From: a virus
Direction: 5' to 3' (one strand)
IMG/VR virus record: IMGVR_UViG_3300046373_000181
Span: 1-61,822 of that record
DNA: 61,822 nt
The notes under the pieces were generated by a model. It saw nothing but the letters and a program-made list of their open reading frames with translations, did not search any database and had not been told where the DNA came from. The translations under genes and the position numbers were made by a program. Shown in pieces: positions 31,485 through 40,537 of this stretch; within the stretch, counting starts at the first letter, position 1; every line of letters begins with the position of its first letter.

Positions 31485-34400
31485 TCAACCTGGCTGTCCT
31501 AGTCCGCGAGTTGAACTATCGGCAATAGTCTTTAACCGACGGTCGACAGAATCAAGTAACTCATTGGTGCGTTGTATCCGGGCTGTGTTGGCCTCAATAC
31601 CCGACAAGCTAAGCAGTTGTTGACGTACCAACACATTTGTGTCTGTGCCGGTAATGCGCATGGCATTAAGCTGCCCGGCAATAATATTTGCGGTTTGCTC
31701 GGTCACTGTGGCCTGAATAGCCTGACCTATTGAGTTCGGATTCTTGGTGCCACTTGCGCTCGTAGGCTTTAAAACATCGAATCCCATTGAGTTTGCATAA
31801 TCTTTCCATTGCTGCAAGTAAGCTAGGTATTGATCCTGTCCCTTTTTAGATGTTTCCTGAAAGCGTTTTAGATCATCAACTATATCTCCATCACCGCCAT
31901 TGTCAGTGTCAAGTGACTTGGTCATCTCTTCACCAAGTTTTTTGAAATAGGGTGCAAAAATTTGAGTATAAAGAAGCTTGGTAACAAAGTCCTCCACCAC
32001 TTTTGAAAGTACATCGGAAAAGGCCTTAGCCGCGTCGGTCCCATCCTTAAAGGCATTCACCATCGCATCGCGAAGCCCATCACCAAGACTGCCAACCAGA
32101 TTTTTAATTATGTCCTGAATGGCCTGCTTGGTTGCATCAACCTGCTTTTGCCACTCAATCGTCGTTTGTACTAAGGCTTTTGTTTTATCATCTAATTGCC
32201 CCGTATCAATCAAACTTTGAGCTAAGGCAAGGTTAATACTCTTAGTCCCATCGGCGGATTGTTGAATCAAATCGGGGTAACGCTCAAGCAACGCCCCAAA
32301 CTCATCCGCTTTTTTGGTAGCGCCCCCAAACAGTGACGTTAAAGCCCCAACGGCTGCCCCAACGGCAGCACCGATTGCCGCGCCGGCGGGGCCTGCTATT
32401 GCGCCGATTGCTGCGCCGGTTCCAGCCCCAGCCCCAATTAACTTTAACGCGCTGGTATTGTCGAGTGCGTTTTTAAGCCCCTCTTTTGCCCTTCCCTGAT
32501 TAAGCTTTGCTAATGACTCATCTAGTTTAGCTTGCGCTTTTCGTTGGGCTTCAAAGTTATCTTGTAGTTGGGCAGTGTAGTCCTCAATAAACGGATTCGT
32601 ATTTTTTGAACGAATGCCAAGTTGTTGATTGAGAAGTAGATTGTATTGCTGTTGCTGTGCAATAACTGATGCATAATACTCACTTTCGGCTTGTTTGCGT
32701 TTGGCCGCAGCTTCAGTGATGGCCGTAAATATGGTTATTAAACCCGATACAGCATTGGCGTATAGTTGTGATTTATCAACTCCTTTGGCAAAGGATGAGG
32801 TTATTAAATCCACCGAGGAGCCTAGAGCAACAAGTGCCCGCCCCGATTCTGCAGCATCACCACCTAAGTTAATTAATGCCTGACCAAATTGCCCTAAAAG
32901 CTGCCCATACTGGTTTATGATACCGATTGAACCATCGACAAGCTGTTTGTTAAGGCCATTTAAAGCTTTTTTTGCGATTTTATACGCTTCACTGTCTTCG
33001 CCATAATCTGCTTTGGCCTTATCAACTAAAGCCTGTTGATTGGCAATCTGGATTTTTAATGCTTTGCGACCCTCTTCAAGAATGACCCTAGTTGATTTTT
33101 TGTAAGCATCACTCTTTTCAAGCTGCCGCTGCTGGAAGTCTTCAATGGCCTTTTCTTCGTCGCTGTTCAGGATTGCCAATGCGGCCTTATATTCCGAATT
33201 GCGGTTGTTGATAAACTTGGTATCTAGTGCAACGCGCAACTCGGTATACTTAGTCCGAATGGCCAGCTGTTGTTGTTCGGATCCCGCGAAGTCAGTTAAG
33301 TATTGCTGAAGCTGTAGTTTTAGTTGCTGTTGCGTTTGTATTTGCTCTTCAGCTAGCTTTTGCCGTTTAGCTATGTCCGTAGGTGCGTTGGTGGGGGCTC
33401 CTAGTGCATCCTGCTTTTCTTTAAGGATAGCCAAGTATTTAGACAGACTACCCGCTTCCGCTTGAGCCCGCTGAAGGTCTTCGTTAAACTCCTGAATAGC
33501 GGTTTTCTTTCCGGTGGCTTCGTCGCGTTGGGTCAAAAGGCTACCTAGATTTTTGCTGTCCTTTTCGTTTAAGGCCCCTTTGCTTTTTTGGGTCTCAAGC
33601 CGGGCTATTTCCGTGTTGAGGTAATCAACGTAGGTCTTACCATTGCTTAGCAGTGCATCGAATTGTTTACTTGCTGAGGTTTGGCCGTAGGTATCAACCC
33701 ACTTTTGATACAGCTCATATTTAGACCGCTTATCAGCAAGTTCTTCATCAAACGATTTGATGGTGTATTGCTTTCTAAGCTCCTCAACCTTCTGGTCGGC
33801 ATCGAACTTGATTTTACTCTGCTGAGTAATCTTTGTTGTGTCCTTCGGGCTAAGCTTTTCAAGGATTTCACCCGCTTTCTTGCTGACCTGTTCGTAGTAG
33901 TCAATACTACCGAATGGCCCCGACTTGGCGGCTTCCTTAGCGGCCTTTTTCTCGGCCGCCGATAAATCCCCGGTTAACTTACGCTTCTGGGCTTCAAGCC
34001 GATCAATCTCTTTATTGATACTGGCGTTTTTGGCGTCGGTATTACCAGTGCTTAACGATTCCTTTTTTAGCTTGATTTCATCCTCAAGCTGCTCGATGGT
34101 TTTACCCTTAACGGCCTGCCCTTTGGTTTCATCTACGGTCAGCGCAGCGAGTTGGTCTTTAAATTTCTTAACGTTGTCTTCGGCCTCCTTGTAAGCGGGA
34201 GAGAGTTTATCGGCAATAGAGCCAGCCAGTCGCTGGTAGTGATCTATCTCAGCCGTTAGCTGCTCTTTGCTGGCTTTGCCTGAATATATATTACCGATGC
34301 TCGTCTCAATGTCTGAAACTACCTTGTCACGATCCGCTTTGGCTTTTCGTGCGGCAACTAAGGCCTGCTGCGCCAGTTGGGCGGGCGAGTCCCCATAGAC

Positions 34401-35933
34401 GCCGAGGCCCAGGTTTGTTTTAGCGGTTTTATTGCGATTGGCAATGACATCTTCCTCGGCTTTTTTGAGTTTTTCAGCAGCTTCGGCCTGTTGATCGTAG
34501 GCTTCTTTTGCTTTGCCCGTTGCGGACTCCAATTCAATCCGTTTGCGAAGCGCAACCAGGTATTGATTCAGCTCCTTGGTTAAGTCGGCAGTCTTGGCCC
34601 GCTGGAAGTCGAGCCCTGCCGTAATATCGGGCGCAATGGCTTTTAGTTTGTCATAGGCTTTAAGCCGCTCCGATTCGGCAACATTCTGGTTTTGAATAAC
34701 GCCGATGAGCGTCTTGATCTCACCCTGTTGCTTGTTGAAGCTAGTTGCAACCTGCCTGCCTGATTCGGCCATCAGCTCCTGCGCTGTTTTTATCTTGGCT
34801 ACCTCATCCCGGAAGACAAAGTAGGCAGTTGCCAGGGCTGCCAGGGCCGTTCCAATCAGTAAGATAGGGTTGAGGTTCATCACCCCATTTAGAGCTGCCT
34901 GGGCGCGGGTTAACAGGGCTGTTGAGGCTGCGGCTCTGGTTTGGGAAAGAGTTAGAAAGCCGGTCGCGTTGGCCGCCTGTGCCTGAGCAATAGCTTGCGC
35001 TTCGGTGATGGGGATTTGCGCCAATTGTGCTACGCTCGCCACCAGCAAAGCTGCCCGGTAGCCACCATAGCTACCAATCAGCACTTCGAGTATATCAATG
35101 ACATCCTGGTAGTGTTGCAGGACGTTGGTTGCGGTATTCAGTAGGTCAGCGGCAATGCCTTCATTTTGCTTGCCGATATCGTTGAGCATGGCCGCATAGG
35201 CGTCGCCTAGGCGTTCTTTAAGGCCCAGTAGGCTTTTGCTTTGGGCATCCAGCGTGCCGGCGAAAATACCGGAACCTGAAGTCATGCCCTCTATGGCTTT
35301 TTTTACTTCGGAAAAACCAACTTTCCCGTCTTCGACCAGGCCTCGTACTTTGTCCTCTGCCACGCCAAACTGTTTGGCCAGCTCAGCAATGAGCGGTATG
35401 CCCGAACCCACGAACTGGTTTAAATCCTGCGCAAAGAGCCTGCCCTGCGTTTTGGTGGTTCCATACAGATACGTTAACCGTTCGAATGGTAAACCAAGTC
35501 CGGCCGAAATATCGCCCAGCCGTTTTAGGGATGGGATAATCTCATTGACTGAGAAGCCATAAGCAAGCAATTGTTTTTGAGCTGTACCAACATCACGAAG
35601 ATTAAACGGGGTGGTAGCCGCAAAGGCTGCACCTTCTTTTAAAAACGCGTCCGCCTTGCTCTTAGAGCGAAGCATGGTGGTGAAGGCAATCTCTAATTGC
35701 TGAAACTCACCACGAACGCGTAGTAGCTCCTGGGGTAGTTCGGCCAGCTTACTGAACGCAAAAGCGCCTACGGCCAGTCTGCCCAGATTTTGAAACGAGC
35801 TTTCAAAGCGACCCGCTTGCTGAACGGCTGTATTGGTAAAGCCCAACACCCGACGCTCCATCGCATCCAATCTTGACTGGTAGTTGCTATCGTTTATGGT
35901 TGCTTCAAAACTCAGGGGTCCGTTGCCTCTCAT
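31485..35933 (-). CDS. tail tape measure protein
   Basis: 1482 residues, the longest gene. It sets tail length and passes through the tube during DNA entry. The N-terminal region (FQQLEIAFTTMLRSKSKADAF, TTPFNLRDVGTAQKQLLAYG) matches the tape measure domain. Hydrophobic stretches (about residues 285-375, and a Gly/Ala-rich segment IGAGAGTGAAIGAIAGPAG) and long charged coiled coils follow. Its ATG overlaps the stop of the frameshifted chaperone frame, as usual for siphoviruses. Confidence 0.92.
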   Translation of the reverse strand: MRGNGPLSFEATINDSNYQSRLDAMERRVLGFTNTAVQQAGRFESSFQNLGRLAVGAFAFSKLAELPQELLRVRGEFQQLEIAFTTMLRSKSKADAFLKEGAAFAATTPFNLRDVGTAQKQLLAYGFSVNEIIPSLKRLGDISAGLGLPFERLTYLYGTTKTQGRLFAQDLNQFVGSGIPLIAELAKQFGVAEDKVRGLVEDGKVGFSEVKKAIEGMTSGSGIFAGTLDAQSKSLLGLKERLGDAYAAMLNDIGKQNEGIAADLLNTATNVLQHYQDVIDILEVLIGSYGGYRAALLVASVAQLAQIPITEAQAIAQAQAANATGFLTLSQTRAAASTALLTRAQAALNGVMNLNPILLIGTALAALATAYFVFRDEVAKIKTAQELMAESGRQVATSFNKQQGEIKTLIGVIQNQNVAESERLKAYDKLKAIAPDITAGLDFQRAKTADLTKELNQYLVALRKRIELESATGKAKEAYDQQAEAAEKLKKAEEDVIANRNKTAKTNLGLGVYGDSPAQLAQQALVAARKAKADRDKVVSDIETSIGNIYSGKASKEQLTAEIDHYQRLAGSIADKLSPAYKEAEDNVKKFKDQLAALTVDETKGQAVKGKTIEQLEDEIKLKKESLSTGNTDAKNASINKEIDRLEAQKRKLTGDLSAAEKKAAKEAAKSGPFGSIDYYEQVSKKAGEILEKLSPKDTTKITQQSKIKFDADQKVEELRKQYTIKSFDEELADKRSKYELYQKWVDTYGQTSASKQFDALLSNGKTYVDYLNTEIARLETQKSKGALNEKDSKNLGSLLTQRDEATGKKTAIQEFNEDLQRAQAEAGSLSKYLAILKEKQDALGAPTNAPTDIAKRQKLAEEQIQTQQQLKLQLQQYLTDFAGSEQQQLAIRTKYTELRVALDTKFINNRNSEYKAALAILNSDEEKAIEDFQQRQLEKSDAYKKSTRVILEEGRKALKIQIANQQALVDKAKADYGEDSEAYKIAKKALNGLNKQLVDGSIGIINQYGQLLGQFGQALINLGGDAAESGRALVALGSSVDLITSSFAKGVDKSQLYANAVSGLITIFTAITEAAAKRKQAESEYYASVIAQQQQYNLLLNQQLGIRSKNTNPFIEDYTAQLQDNFEAQRKAQAKLDESLAKLNQGRAKEGLKNALDNTSALKLIGAGAGTGAAIGAIAGPAGAAIGAAVGAAVGALTSLFGGATKKADEFGALLERYPDLIQQSADGTKSINLALAQSLIDTGQLDDKTKALVQTTIEWQKQVDATKQAIQDIIKNLVGSLGDGLRDAMVNAFKDGTDAAKAFSDVLSKVVEDFVTKLLYTQIFAPYFKKLGEEMTKSLDTDNGGDGDIVDDLKRFQETSKKGQDQYLAYLQQWKDYANSMGFDVLKPTSASGTKNPNSIGQAIQATVTEQTANIIAGQLNAMRITGTDTNVLVRQQLLSLSGIEANTARIQRTNELLDSVDRRLKTIADSSTRGLGQPG

Positions 35934-36144
35934 GCGTTGTACTCGTTTAGCTCAGCCATTATTTTGCCCGCATTTTCGGCGGTTAATCGGGTAGTCTCTT
36001 TCTTCTTATCCTCGGCCGCCTTATAACTTGGCGCGTCGGCCAGTATTCGTTGTAGTATGGGCCATCGTATGCCGGTATGTAGATACTGCCAACTCCAACC
36101 GTAATGGGCGCATATAGCCCCCCTTGCGCCGTATGGACTATTTA
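35930..36144 (-). CDS. tail assembly chaperone C-terminal extension (-1 frame, gpT-like)
   Basis: After the gpG-like stop at 36142, the -1 frame continues to TGA at 35932-35930. It is open from 36244 onward, has no ATG, and encodes HYGWSWQYLHTGIRWPILQRILADAP, cut here across its middle by turns, then a charged tail. HY-WS-YL..W..L..M/L-AD-P is characteristic of gpT extensions. No classical slippery heptamer is seen. A GGAGGAGGA purine run lies at 36146-36154 just before the stop. The -1 product would be gpG residues fused to about 72 more. Confidence 0.7.
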
Positions 36145-36645
36145 GTCCTCCTCCGGAAGATTCTCCACCCGCGCCGGAGTCGTCGTTGCCCGGTTTGCGG
36201 ACATCAATCGAGTAGAGTTTATAAAATCCACAAGGTTGCTGGTTTCATTGATGAGTAGCGTCAGACTAAGCAGTTTCTGGGGCGTGATCCGGCACGAAAA
36301 GTAATAAGCGACCAGCCAGCCAAAGAGCCTTATCTTCCATTCGGAGTTGAGGTACGAAATGGCAATAATTCGGGAGTATCGTATCGCGTGTTGAAGTGCC
36401 ATTTGTTTACCCTCAGCAACAAAGTCTTCACGCAGCTTATCCAGCGATACATCGATCTTGATCCACTCTTTGGATAGGCGGTCAAGGGTACGCAGGTAGG
36501 GCTGCCTAAGCAAAAAGGTGCGTTCAGGCTTGCCCAGGTAGCGGAGCAGCGACCGCTTGGGTATGGTAAAGGTGACACCCTGCTCAATGAGGGTATCGAG
36601 TTCGCTTTCCTCTAACTGAGTTGACGCAGGGTTATCTGGTTGCAT
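36142..36645 (-). CDS. tail assembly chaperone (gpG-like)
   Basis: 167 residues, between the tail tube and tape measure genes. Helical, with KRSLLRYLGKPERTFLLRQPYL near the N-terminus. It binds the tape measure protein during tail assembly in known systems. The fused product with the -1 frame is expected at a low ratio. Confidence 0.72.
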   Translation of the reverse strand: MQPDNPASTQLEESELDTLIEQGVTFTIPKRSLLRYLGKPERTFLLRQPYLRTLDRLSKEWIKIDVSLDKLREDFVAEGKQMALQHAIRYSRIIAISYLNSEWKIRLFGWLVAYYFSCRITPQKLLSLTLLINETSNLVDFINSTRLMSANRATTTPARVENLPEED

Positions 36646-36662
36646 GGTAATGGGTTTTTTAC

Positions 36663-36718
36663 AAAAAAATGGGCAGGTGTTTAACCAGACGGTCGCGCCC
36701 AGCTAGTCACCTGCCCAT
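36663..36718 (-). terminator. intrinsic terminator after the tail tube gene
   Basis: A perfect 11-bp stem (36669-36679 with 36708-36718) followed on the minus strand by a T-run (36669-36663). Placed after the major tail gene, it probably lowers expression of the chaperone and tape measure genes downstream. Confidence 0.8.
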
Positions 36719-36727
36719 TGGTAATTG

Positions 36728-37231
36728 TTACGCTGGGTTTGTCACGGTCAACGCCTTAACGCCCGTTTTGGTAGGCGTCAAAATATCAACCGTAATCACG
36801 ACACCAAACGAATCGGTTTTGCCGAATTTGCCTCCCATCTTCGCCGTTACCAGACCGCGGGGGATCAGAAACTGAAGACCGACACGCGGAACAATCTTCA
36901 CGGTCGATTCCAGTGAGATATAGCCATCAGGCAAGCTCCACGACTTAGGTGGCCCAGCCGCTACCGTACCGCCAAAGAACTTGGCTAGTTGATCCACGTC
37001 AGGCTGTGCCAGGGTGAAGGTGAAGGTAATCTTGCCGTTTTTAATGGCTACGTAGTAGGGTAGATCGCTCTCCTCTTCGTAAAGCTCGGTTTTGGTCGGG
37101 TCTTCCTGGGTCATCTCAACCGAATCCTGTTTAGTGGATTCGACGTTAACGAACACAGTTCCCGGTCCACCATCGCTTGCAATTGGCGCAAAGCTGATGT
37201 TGGTAATGCCTAATGTGGTCACTTTTGCCAT
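36728..37231 (-). CDS. major tail tube protein
   Basis: 167 residues, with beta-strand pattern throughout (ITNISFAPIASDGG, GKITFTFTLAQPD, VPRVGLQFLIPRG). Position after the tail-terminator gene, before the chaperones, and the strong terminator behind it fit the tube subunit. Confidence 0.78.
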   Translation of the reverse strand: MAKVTTLGITNISFAPIASDGGPGTVFVNVESTKQDSVEMTQEDPTKTELYEEESDLPYYVAIKNGKITFTFTLAQPDVDQLAKFFGGTVAAGPPKSWSLPDGYISLESTVKIVPRVGLQFLIPRGLVTAKMGGKFGKTDSFGVVITVDILTPTKTGVKALTVTNPA

Positions 37232-37246
37232 GTCACAATGAGTTGT

Positions 37247-37660
37247 TTATGATGGAAAAAATTGAAAATCAATCCTAAGATTGATGTAGTGTTGCTTGGT
37301 TTCGGGTTCAGCCAGTTCATGCTGGTCACCCAGGTCAAATGCGTACTCCTGAGAGGCACTCTCCAAAAAAATCGGCAAGGCCAGTTCGGCCAGATGAGCC
37401 AATCGAATTGAGTCAGGCATTAACTGCTGTTTCCCTTCCAGATTGACCGTTATGTCAGGCACGTACAGGTTTACGTTGGCGATACCCCGTTGAAACTGTT
37501 CGCTTGTCAGCACGATCACGTTAATGACAATATCCTCCTTTGTTGACCCCGCCGGGCGAACGCCATTCTTGTAGATTTTGCCCGTTATGGTTTCTTTGAG
37601 TAAAGAGCCGTCAAGCTTATCGTATAAGATTTGGCGAAGTCGGTATTCGGATTTTACCAT
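37247..37660 (-). CDS. tail terminator-like protein
   Basis: 137 residues. YRLRQILYDKLDGSLLKETI..KIYKNGVRPAGS followed by DIVINVIVLTSEQFQRGIANVNLY fits the tail-terminator fold by sequence pattern and position. It would cap the tail tube and join it to the head. Confidence 0.6.
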   Translation of the reverse strand: MVKSEYRLRQILYDKLDGSLLKETITGKIYKNGVRPAGSTKEDIVINVIVLTSEQFQRGIANVNLYVPDITVNLEGKQQLMPDSIRLAHLAELALPIFLESASQEYAFDLGDQHELAEPETKQHYINLRIDFQFFPS

Positions 37661-37662
37661 CG

Positions 37663-38106
37663 TTAACGGGAGCCGCTGCCGGCGCTTAGTTGCTTCAAGA
37701 GTCCGGGAAGTTCCCGTTCAGCCAGTAATTCGGCAGAAGATAATACGTCCAATCCGCGTGATTCAACCGAGAGTGCGTAGTTCATACCCGCCACAACGAT
37801 TAACGCCCAGCCTTGCCCAATTTCGCTAATCAGTTCACTGGCTACCTGCTGAGCCCGCTGTTTTCCCTCCGCCTTGGATCCGGTAAAGCTTTGCTTAACA
37901 ACCTTTCCATCTTTTACGATGATGTAGCCGATGGAGGATCGGAGATTGCCCGTCTGGTCCCGGTAGGTTTTCAGGTTTCGGGCGTGATTAACGCACAACT
38001 CCCCCAGATAACTAAGCACCAGAATGATGCTCTTCTGGAATTCCTGCGCAGCCTTGGCAAACTCAGCCCGGATGTCCGCCTGGTTGTAGTTAGGGCTTAA
38101 AGCCAT
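37663..38106 (-). CDS. tail completion / HK97 gp10-like protein
   Basis: 147 residues. The pattern ..FQKSIILVLSYLGELCVNHARNLKTYRDQTGNLRSSIGY.. (given here in pieces: helix, then DQTGNLRSSIG) is characteristic of HK97 gp10-type neck proteins. Its start overlaps the connector gene upstream by 10 bases. Confidence 0.65.
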   Translation of the reverse strand: MALSPNYNQADIRAEFAKAAQEFQKSIILVLSYLGELCVNHARNLKTYRDQTGNLRSSIGYIIVKDGKVVKQSFTGSKAEGKQRAQQVASELISEIGQGWALIVVAGMNYALSVESRGLDVLSSAELLAERELPGLLKQLSAGSGSR

Positions 38107-38420
38107 AGCCGACTGTGCAGTTGATCCGTCTGAAACCGTCTAACGGCTCCACTTACCCGAATCGTCTCATCCTGCATGACCCGAACTGGTGTACCATTCG
38201 CTAGAACGGGACACGTTTTGGGTAGCTGAATCAAACTATCATAGACGTAAGCGGTCGCGTCTTCGAGCAGCACCGTCCGGCCGCCCCCGTTGACCTCATC
38301 CCGGCAAACCGAGACAAGTTCCCAATTAGGCACTGACGCCACAAAATCCCCTTGGTCCGTTTGCACGCTGCCCTCGGAAAGCGTTTGCGCCCATAACTCG
38401 TAAGGATATTGCTTAATCAT
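38097..38420 (-). CDS. head closure-like protein
   Basis: 107 residues, small beta-barrel character (RTVLLEDATAYVYDSLIQLP, NGTPVRVMQDETIRVSG). Head closure or stopper proteins occupy this position. The start shares a base with the upstream gene's stop. Confidence 0.5.
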   Translation of the reverse strand: MIKQYPYELWAQTLSEGSVQTDQGDFVASVPNWELVSVCRDEVNGGGRTVLLEDATAYVYDSLIQLPKTCPVLANGTPVRVMQDETIRVSGAVRRFQTDQLHSRLWL

Positions 38421-38761
38421 TACCAGAGGTAGCTTTTATTGGTGAGGGTTGGTTTGGTGACGGGACTCAGCGCATTGGGGATGCCAAGCTCAGCACAGAG
38501 CAGAGTGTAGTAAGCCAGAATACCTTCGCGGTTGTGCTTGATCGAATAGCCCCCTTCGGTAATGTCAACCTGCAAAAGCAACTTCGGAATCACACGCACA
38601 AGAATTTTCTTAGCCATCACATCAACCGTTTCATCTGACCAATTATATTGATCAGGCTCAGAAATACCGGCCCGTGCCATCGCCTGATTAAGTTGCAGCT
38701 CGGTTAGTTCAATGCCAATATCTGAGAGTTCGGATGTGATATAACCTCGAAAATCATCCAT
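38420..38761 (-). CDS. head-tail adaptor-like protein
   Basis: I use the ATG at 38761 (MDDFRGYITSEL), giving 113 residues. The longer ORF would overlap the upstream gene by 44 bases. Mostly helical, as expected for the adaptor that docks on the portal. Assignment rests on gene order. Confidence 0.5.
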   Translation of the reverse strand: MDDFRGYITSELSDIGIELTELQLNQAMARAGISEPDQYNWSDETVDVMAKKILVRVIPKLLLQVDITEGGYSIKHNREGILAYYTLLCAELGIPNALSPVTKPTLTNKSYLW

Positions 38762-38771
38762 GAGTGTGGCT

Positions 38772-38963
38772 TTACTTAGCGGGTTCGGCGTAGGTTTCGG
38801 CAAGGCCTTTTTCAATCAGCTCAGCAAGGCGTCCTTCGTCTTCGTCGCTGATATCCTGACCTACTTCGTACTCCTGATCGAAATCATCTTTGTGACGAAA
38901 GGAACTGGTAACGTAGGTTTTGCCCACTACTTTTTTGCCGGCGTCGTTCTGTTGTTTTGCCAT
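38772..38963 (-). CDS. small acidic protein, 63 aa
   Basis: A basic N-terminus followed by an acidic domain (EVGQDISDEDEGRLAELIEKG), similar in pattern to short head-to-tail connector fragments found after capsid genes. Function unknown. Confidence 0.55.
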   Translation of the reverse strand: MAKQQNDAGKKVVGKTYVTSSFRHKDDFDQEYEVGQDISDEDEGRLAELIEKGLAETYAEPAK

Positions 38964-39023
38964 GGTTGTTACATAGGGAGATTCATGCTGACCCGGTTAA
39001 GAATCAGCATGAATAGTGAGTGG

Positions 39024-40109
39024 TTAGGCTTGAACAGCCGTTGAGTCCAACAGGTAGATTTCGTCTGTGTTAGCGATGACCGGAAGGGCGCGGCCCTGAA
39101 CCGTGGTGAACTCAGCAATGGATGGCCGGTTCTGGCGGAATTTTGCCAGCAGCATCCATTCGGCGGCATTGGTATAGGCAACACCCGGCACCGGATTGTC
39201 CTGCTCGGCCAGAAAGGTGTATTCCAGCGTACCCAGATCCTCACTGCACATTGCAACGGCAATACCTGTAGCCCATGGACGAACGAGCGTTTGAACACCG
39301 TTACGCTCTTTACGGCATATCCGGTCAATTAACTCAATCGAGAAGCCGTAACGGGCTACCATGATCTTGTTGGCATCTTCCATGTCCAATGTGGTACGGA
39401 GGGTGCCAGTGTAACCAAGTTTAAAGGCAAAGTAGTCTTTAAACTGAGTGGTAGCGATCATGTTATTGAAAGCCGTACTGTCCATCATGACGGTGCGGAT
39501 AACCTTGCCGTCTACTTTGGCTTTCGCAATAACACGATCAAAATCATCCAGTGGTTTAGCAGCCGTATTGGACCAAAGGGTACCCACGCCAAACTTGTTA
39601 GCCGTTGGATAGCCAAAGTCAACCTGAAATCCGGAGCCGATGTTGTCGGTATCGTCTACGATAACCTTGCCCGTCGATAAGCCTTCCAGAAACAGGGCTT
39701 CCATTAACTCATAACCGGCATCTACACATCGCTCGGAATCAGCAAAGATTTTGGTTAAGATTGCTTTGATCTGAGTGCCGGGCGAACGCTGAAGAATGCC
39801 AAGCTGCGTGAGCTGCGTTTCGTTCAGACTCATCTCAATACCGAATTTCGGGATTCGGCCAGATGCCCGTACCAGATTGTCGCGTTTTACTTTTGGCAGC
39901 GACGAATCCATTGACACCACATAGGCCATAACGCGCGAATACGCAGCGGACAGCGATTCCCAATGGCCGGTAGCCGATTGGTTGTTAGTCAAAAAGCGAC
40001 GGAATAAATAAGTGACGGGGCTTTCAGTCCCGTTGAGGGTTTCAACCCGGTTTAAGACAACCGGCTCAAACCATTTGGCAATAAGGGCCGCAAACTGTGA
40101 TGGTTCCAT
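39024..40109 (-). CDS. major capsid protein
   Basis: 361 residues. The pattern YVVSMDSSLPKVKRDNL..ASGRIPKFGIEMSLNE and ALFLEGLSTGKVIV matches the E-type major capsid proteins (HK97 fold) of Bacteroidota siphoviruses as I recall them. It follows scaffold and decoration genes. No protease gene is seen, so maturation cleavage is probably absent or needs no phage protease. Confidence 0.82.
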   Translation of the reverse strand: MEPSQFAALIAKWFEPVVLNRVETLNGTESPVTYLFRRFLTNNQSATGHWESLSAAYSRVMAYVVSMDSSLPKVKRDNLVRASGRIPKFGIEMSLNETQLTQLGILQRSPGTQIKAILTKIFADSERCVDAGYELMEALFLEGLSTGKVIVDDTDNIGSGFQVDFGYPTANKFGVGTLWSNTAAKPLDDFDRVIAKAKVDGKVIRTVMMDSTAFNNMIATTQFKDYFAFKLGYTGTLRTTLDMEDANKIMVARYGFSIELIDRICRKERNGVQTLVRPWATGIAVAMCSEDLGTLEYTFLAEQDNPVPGVAYTNAAEWMLLAKFRQNRPSIAEFTTVQGRALPVIANTDEIYLLDSTAVQA

Positions 40110-40120
40110 TTATAGCGCAG

Positions 40121-40528
40121 TTAGTCTTGAGTGAAAATTAAACCAGGAAGAACTGCCTTGATGGCAGCGGCAATACCGGTTACATCATAGGGCGAGGTAG
40201 CTGTGTTCACAGTACCGCGTACCATAATACCCACGAAGGGTTCAGCCGTTAATTTGGTGGCGATAACCACCCCGGCATATTCGTGGTTGGCAGGCAGTGA
40301 AGCGTATGCCGTAGCGCCACCGTTAAGGGGCATGGGCTTGTAATCTTTTGGGTCAGTGGTGGCCCGGATAACGACGTGACCTGCCTTGATGACAGTAGGC
40401 GTAAACGGCGTTGATACGCAGTCCAGGGTACGTCCGCCCCGAATCGACTGAAAGTTATCGATGATCGTCACTGAATCCAGTGTTGTATCAACCGTAACCG
40501 CCGTATTATTCAGACTTGGATACGTCAT
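40121..40528 (-). CDS. head decoration protein
   Basis: 135 residues, Thr/Val-rich, beta-strand pattern (AVTVDTTLDSVTIIDNFQS, HVVIRATTDPKDYKP). Position between scaffold and capsid genes fits a capsid-stabilising protein like lambda gpD. Confidence 0.62.
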   Translation of the reverse strand: MTYPSLNNTAVTVDTTLDSVTIIDNFQSIRGGRTLDCVSTPFTPTVIKAGHVVIRATTDPKDYKPMPLNGGATAYASLPANHEYAGVVIATKLTAEPFVGIMVRGTVNTATSPYDVTGIAAAIKAVLPGLIFTQD

Positions 40529-40537
40529 GATGATTAA

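Noticed and set aside
32314-32499. Ala/Pro-rich ORF opposite the tape measure gene
   Set aside because: Antisense shadow of the Gly/Ala-rich membrane segment of the tape measure protein.
35930-36144. Sequencing frameshift instead of programmed frameshift in the chaperone
   Set aside because: The gpG/gpT arrangement with a -1 shift, no second start and overlap with the tape measure ATG is the usual siphovirus design, so an error is not needed to explain it.
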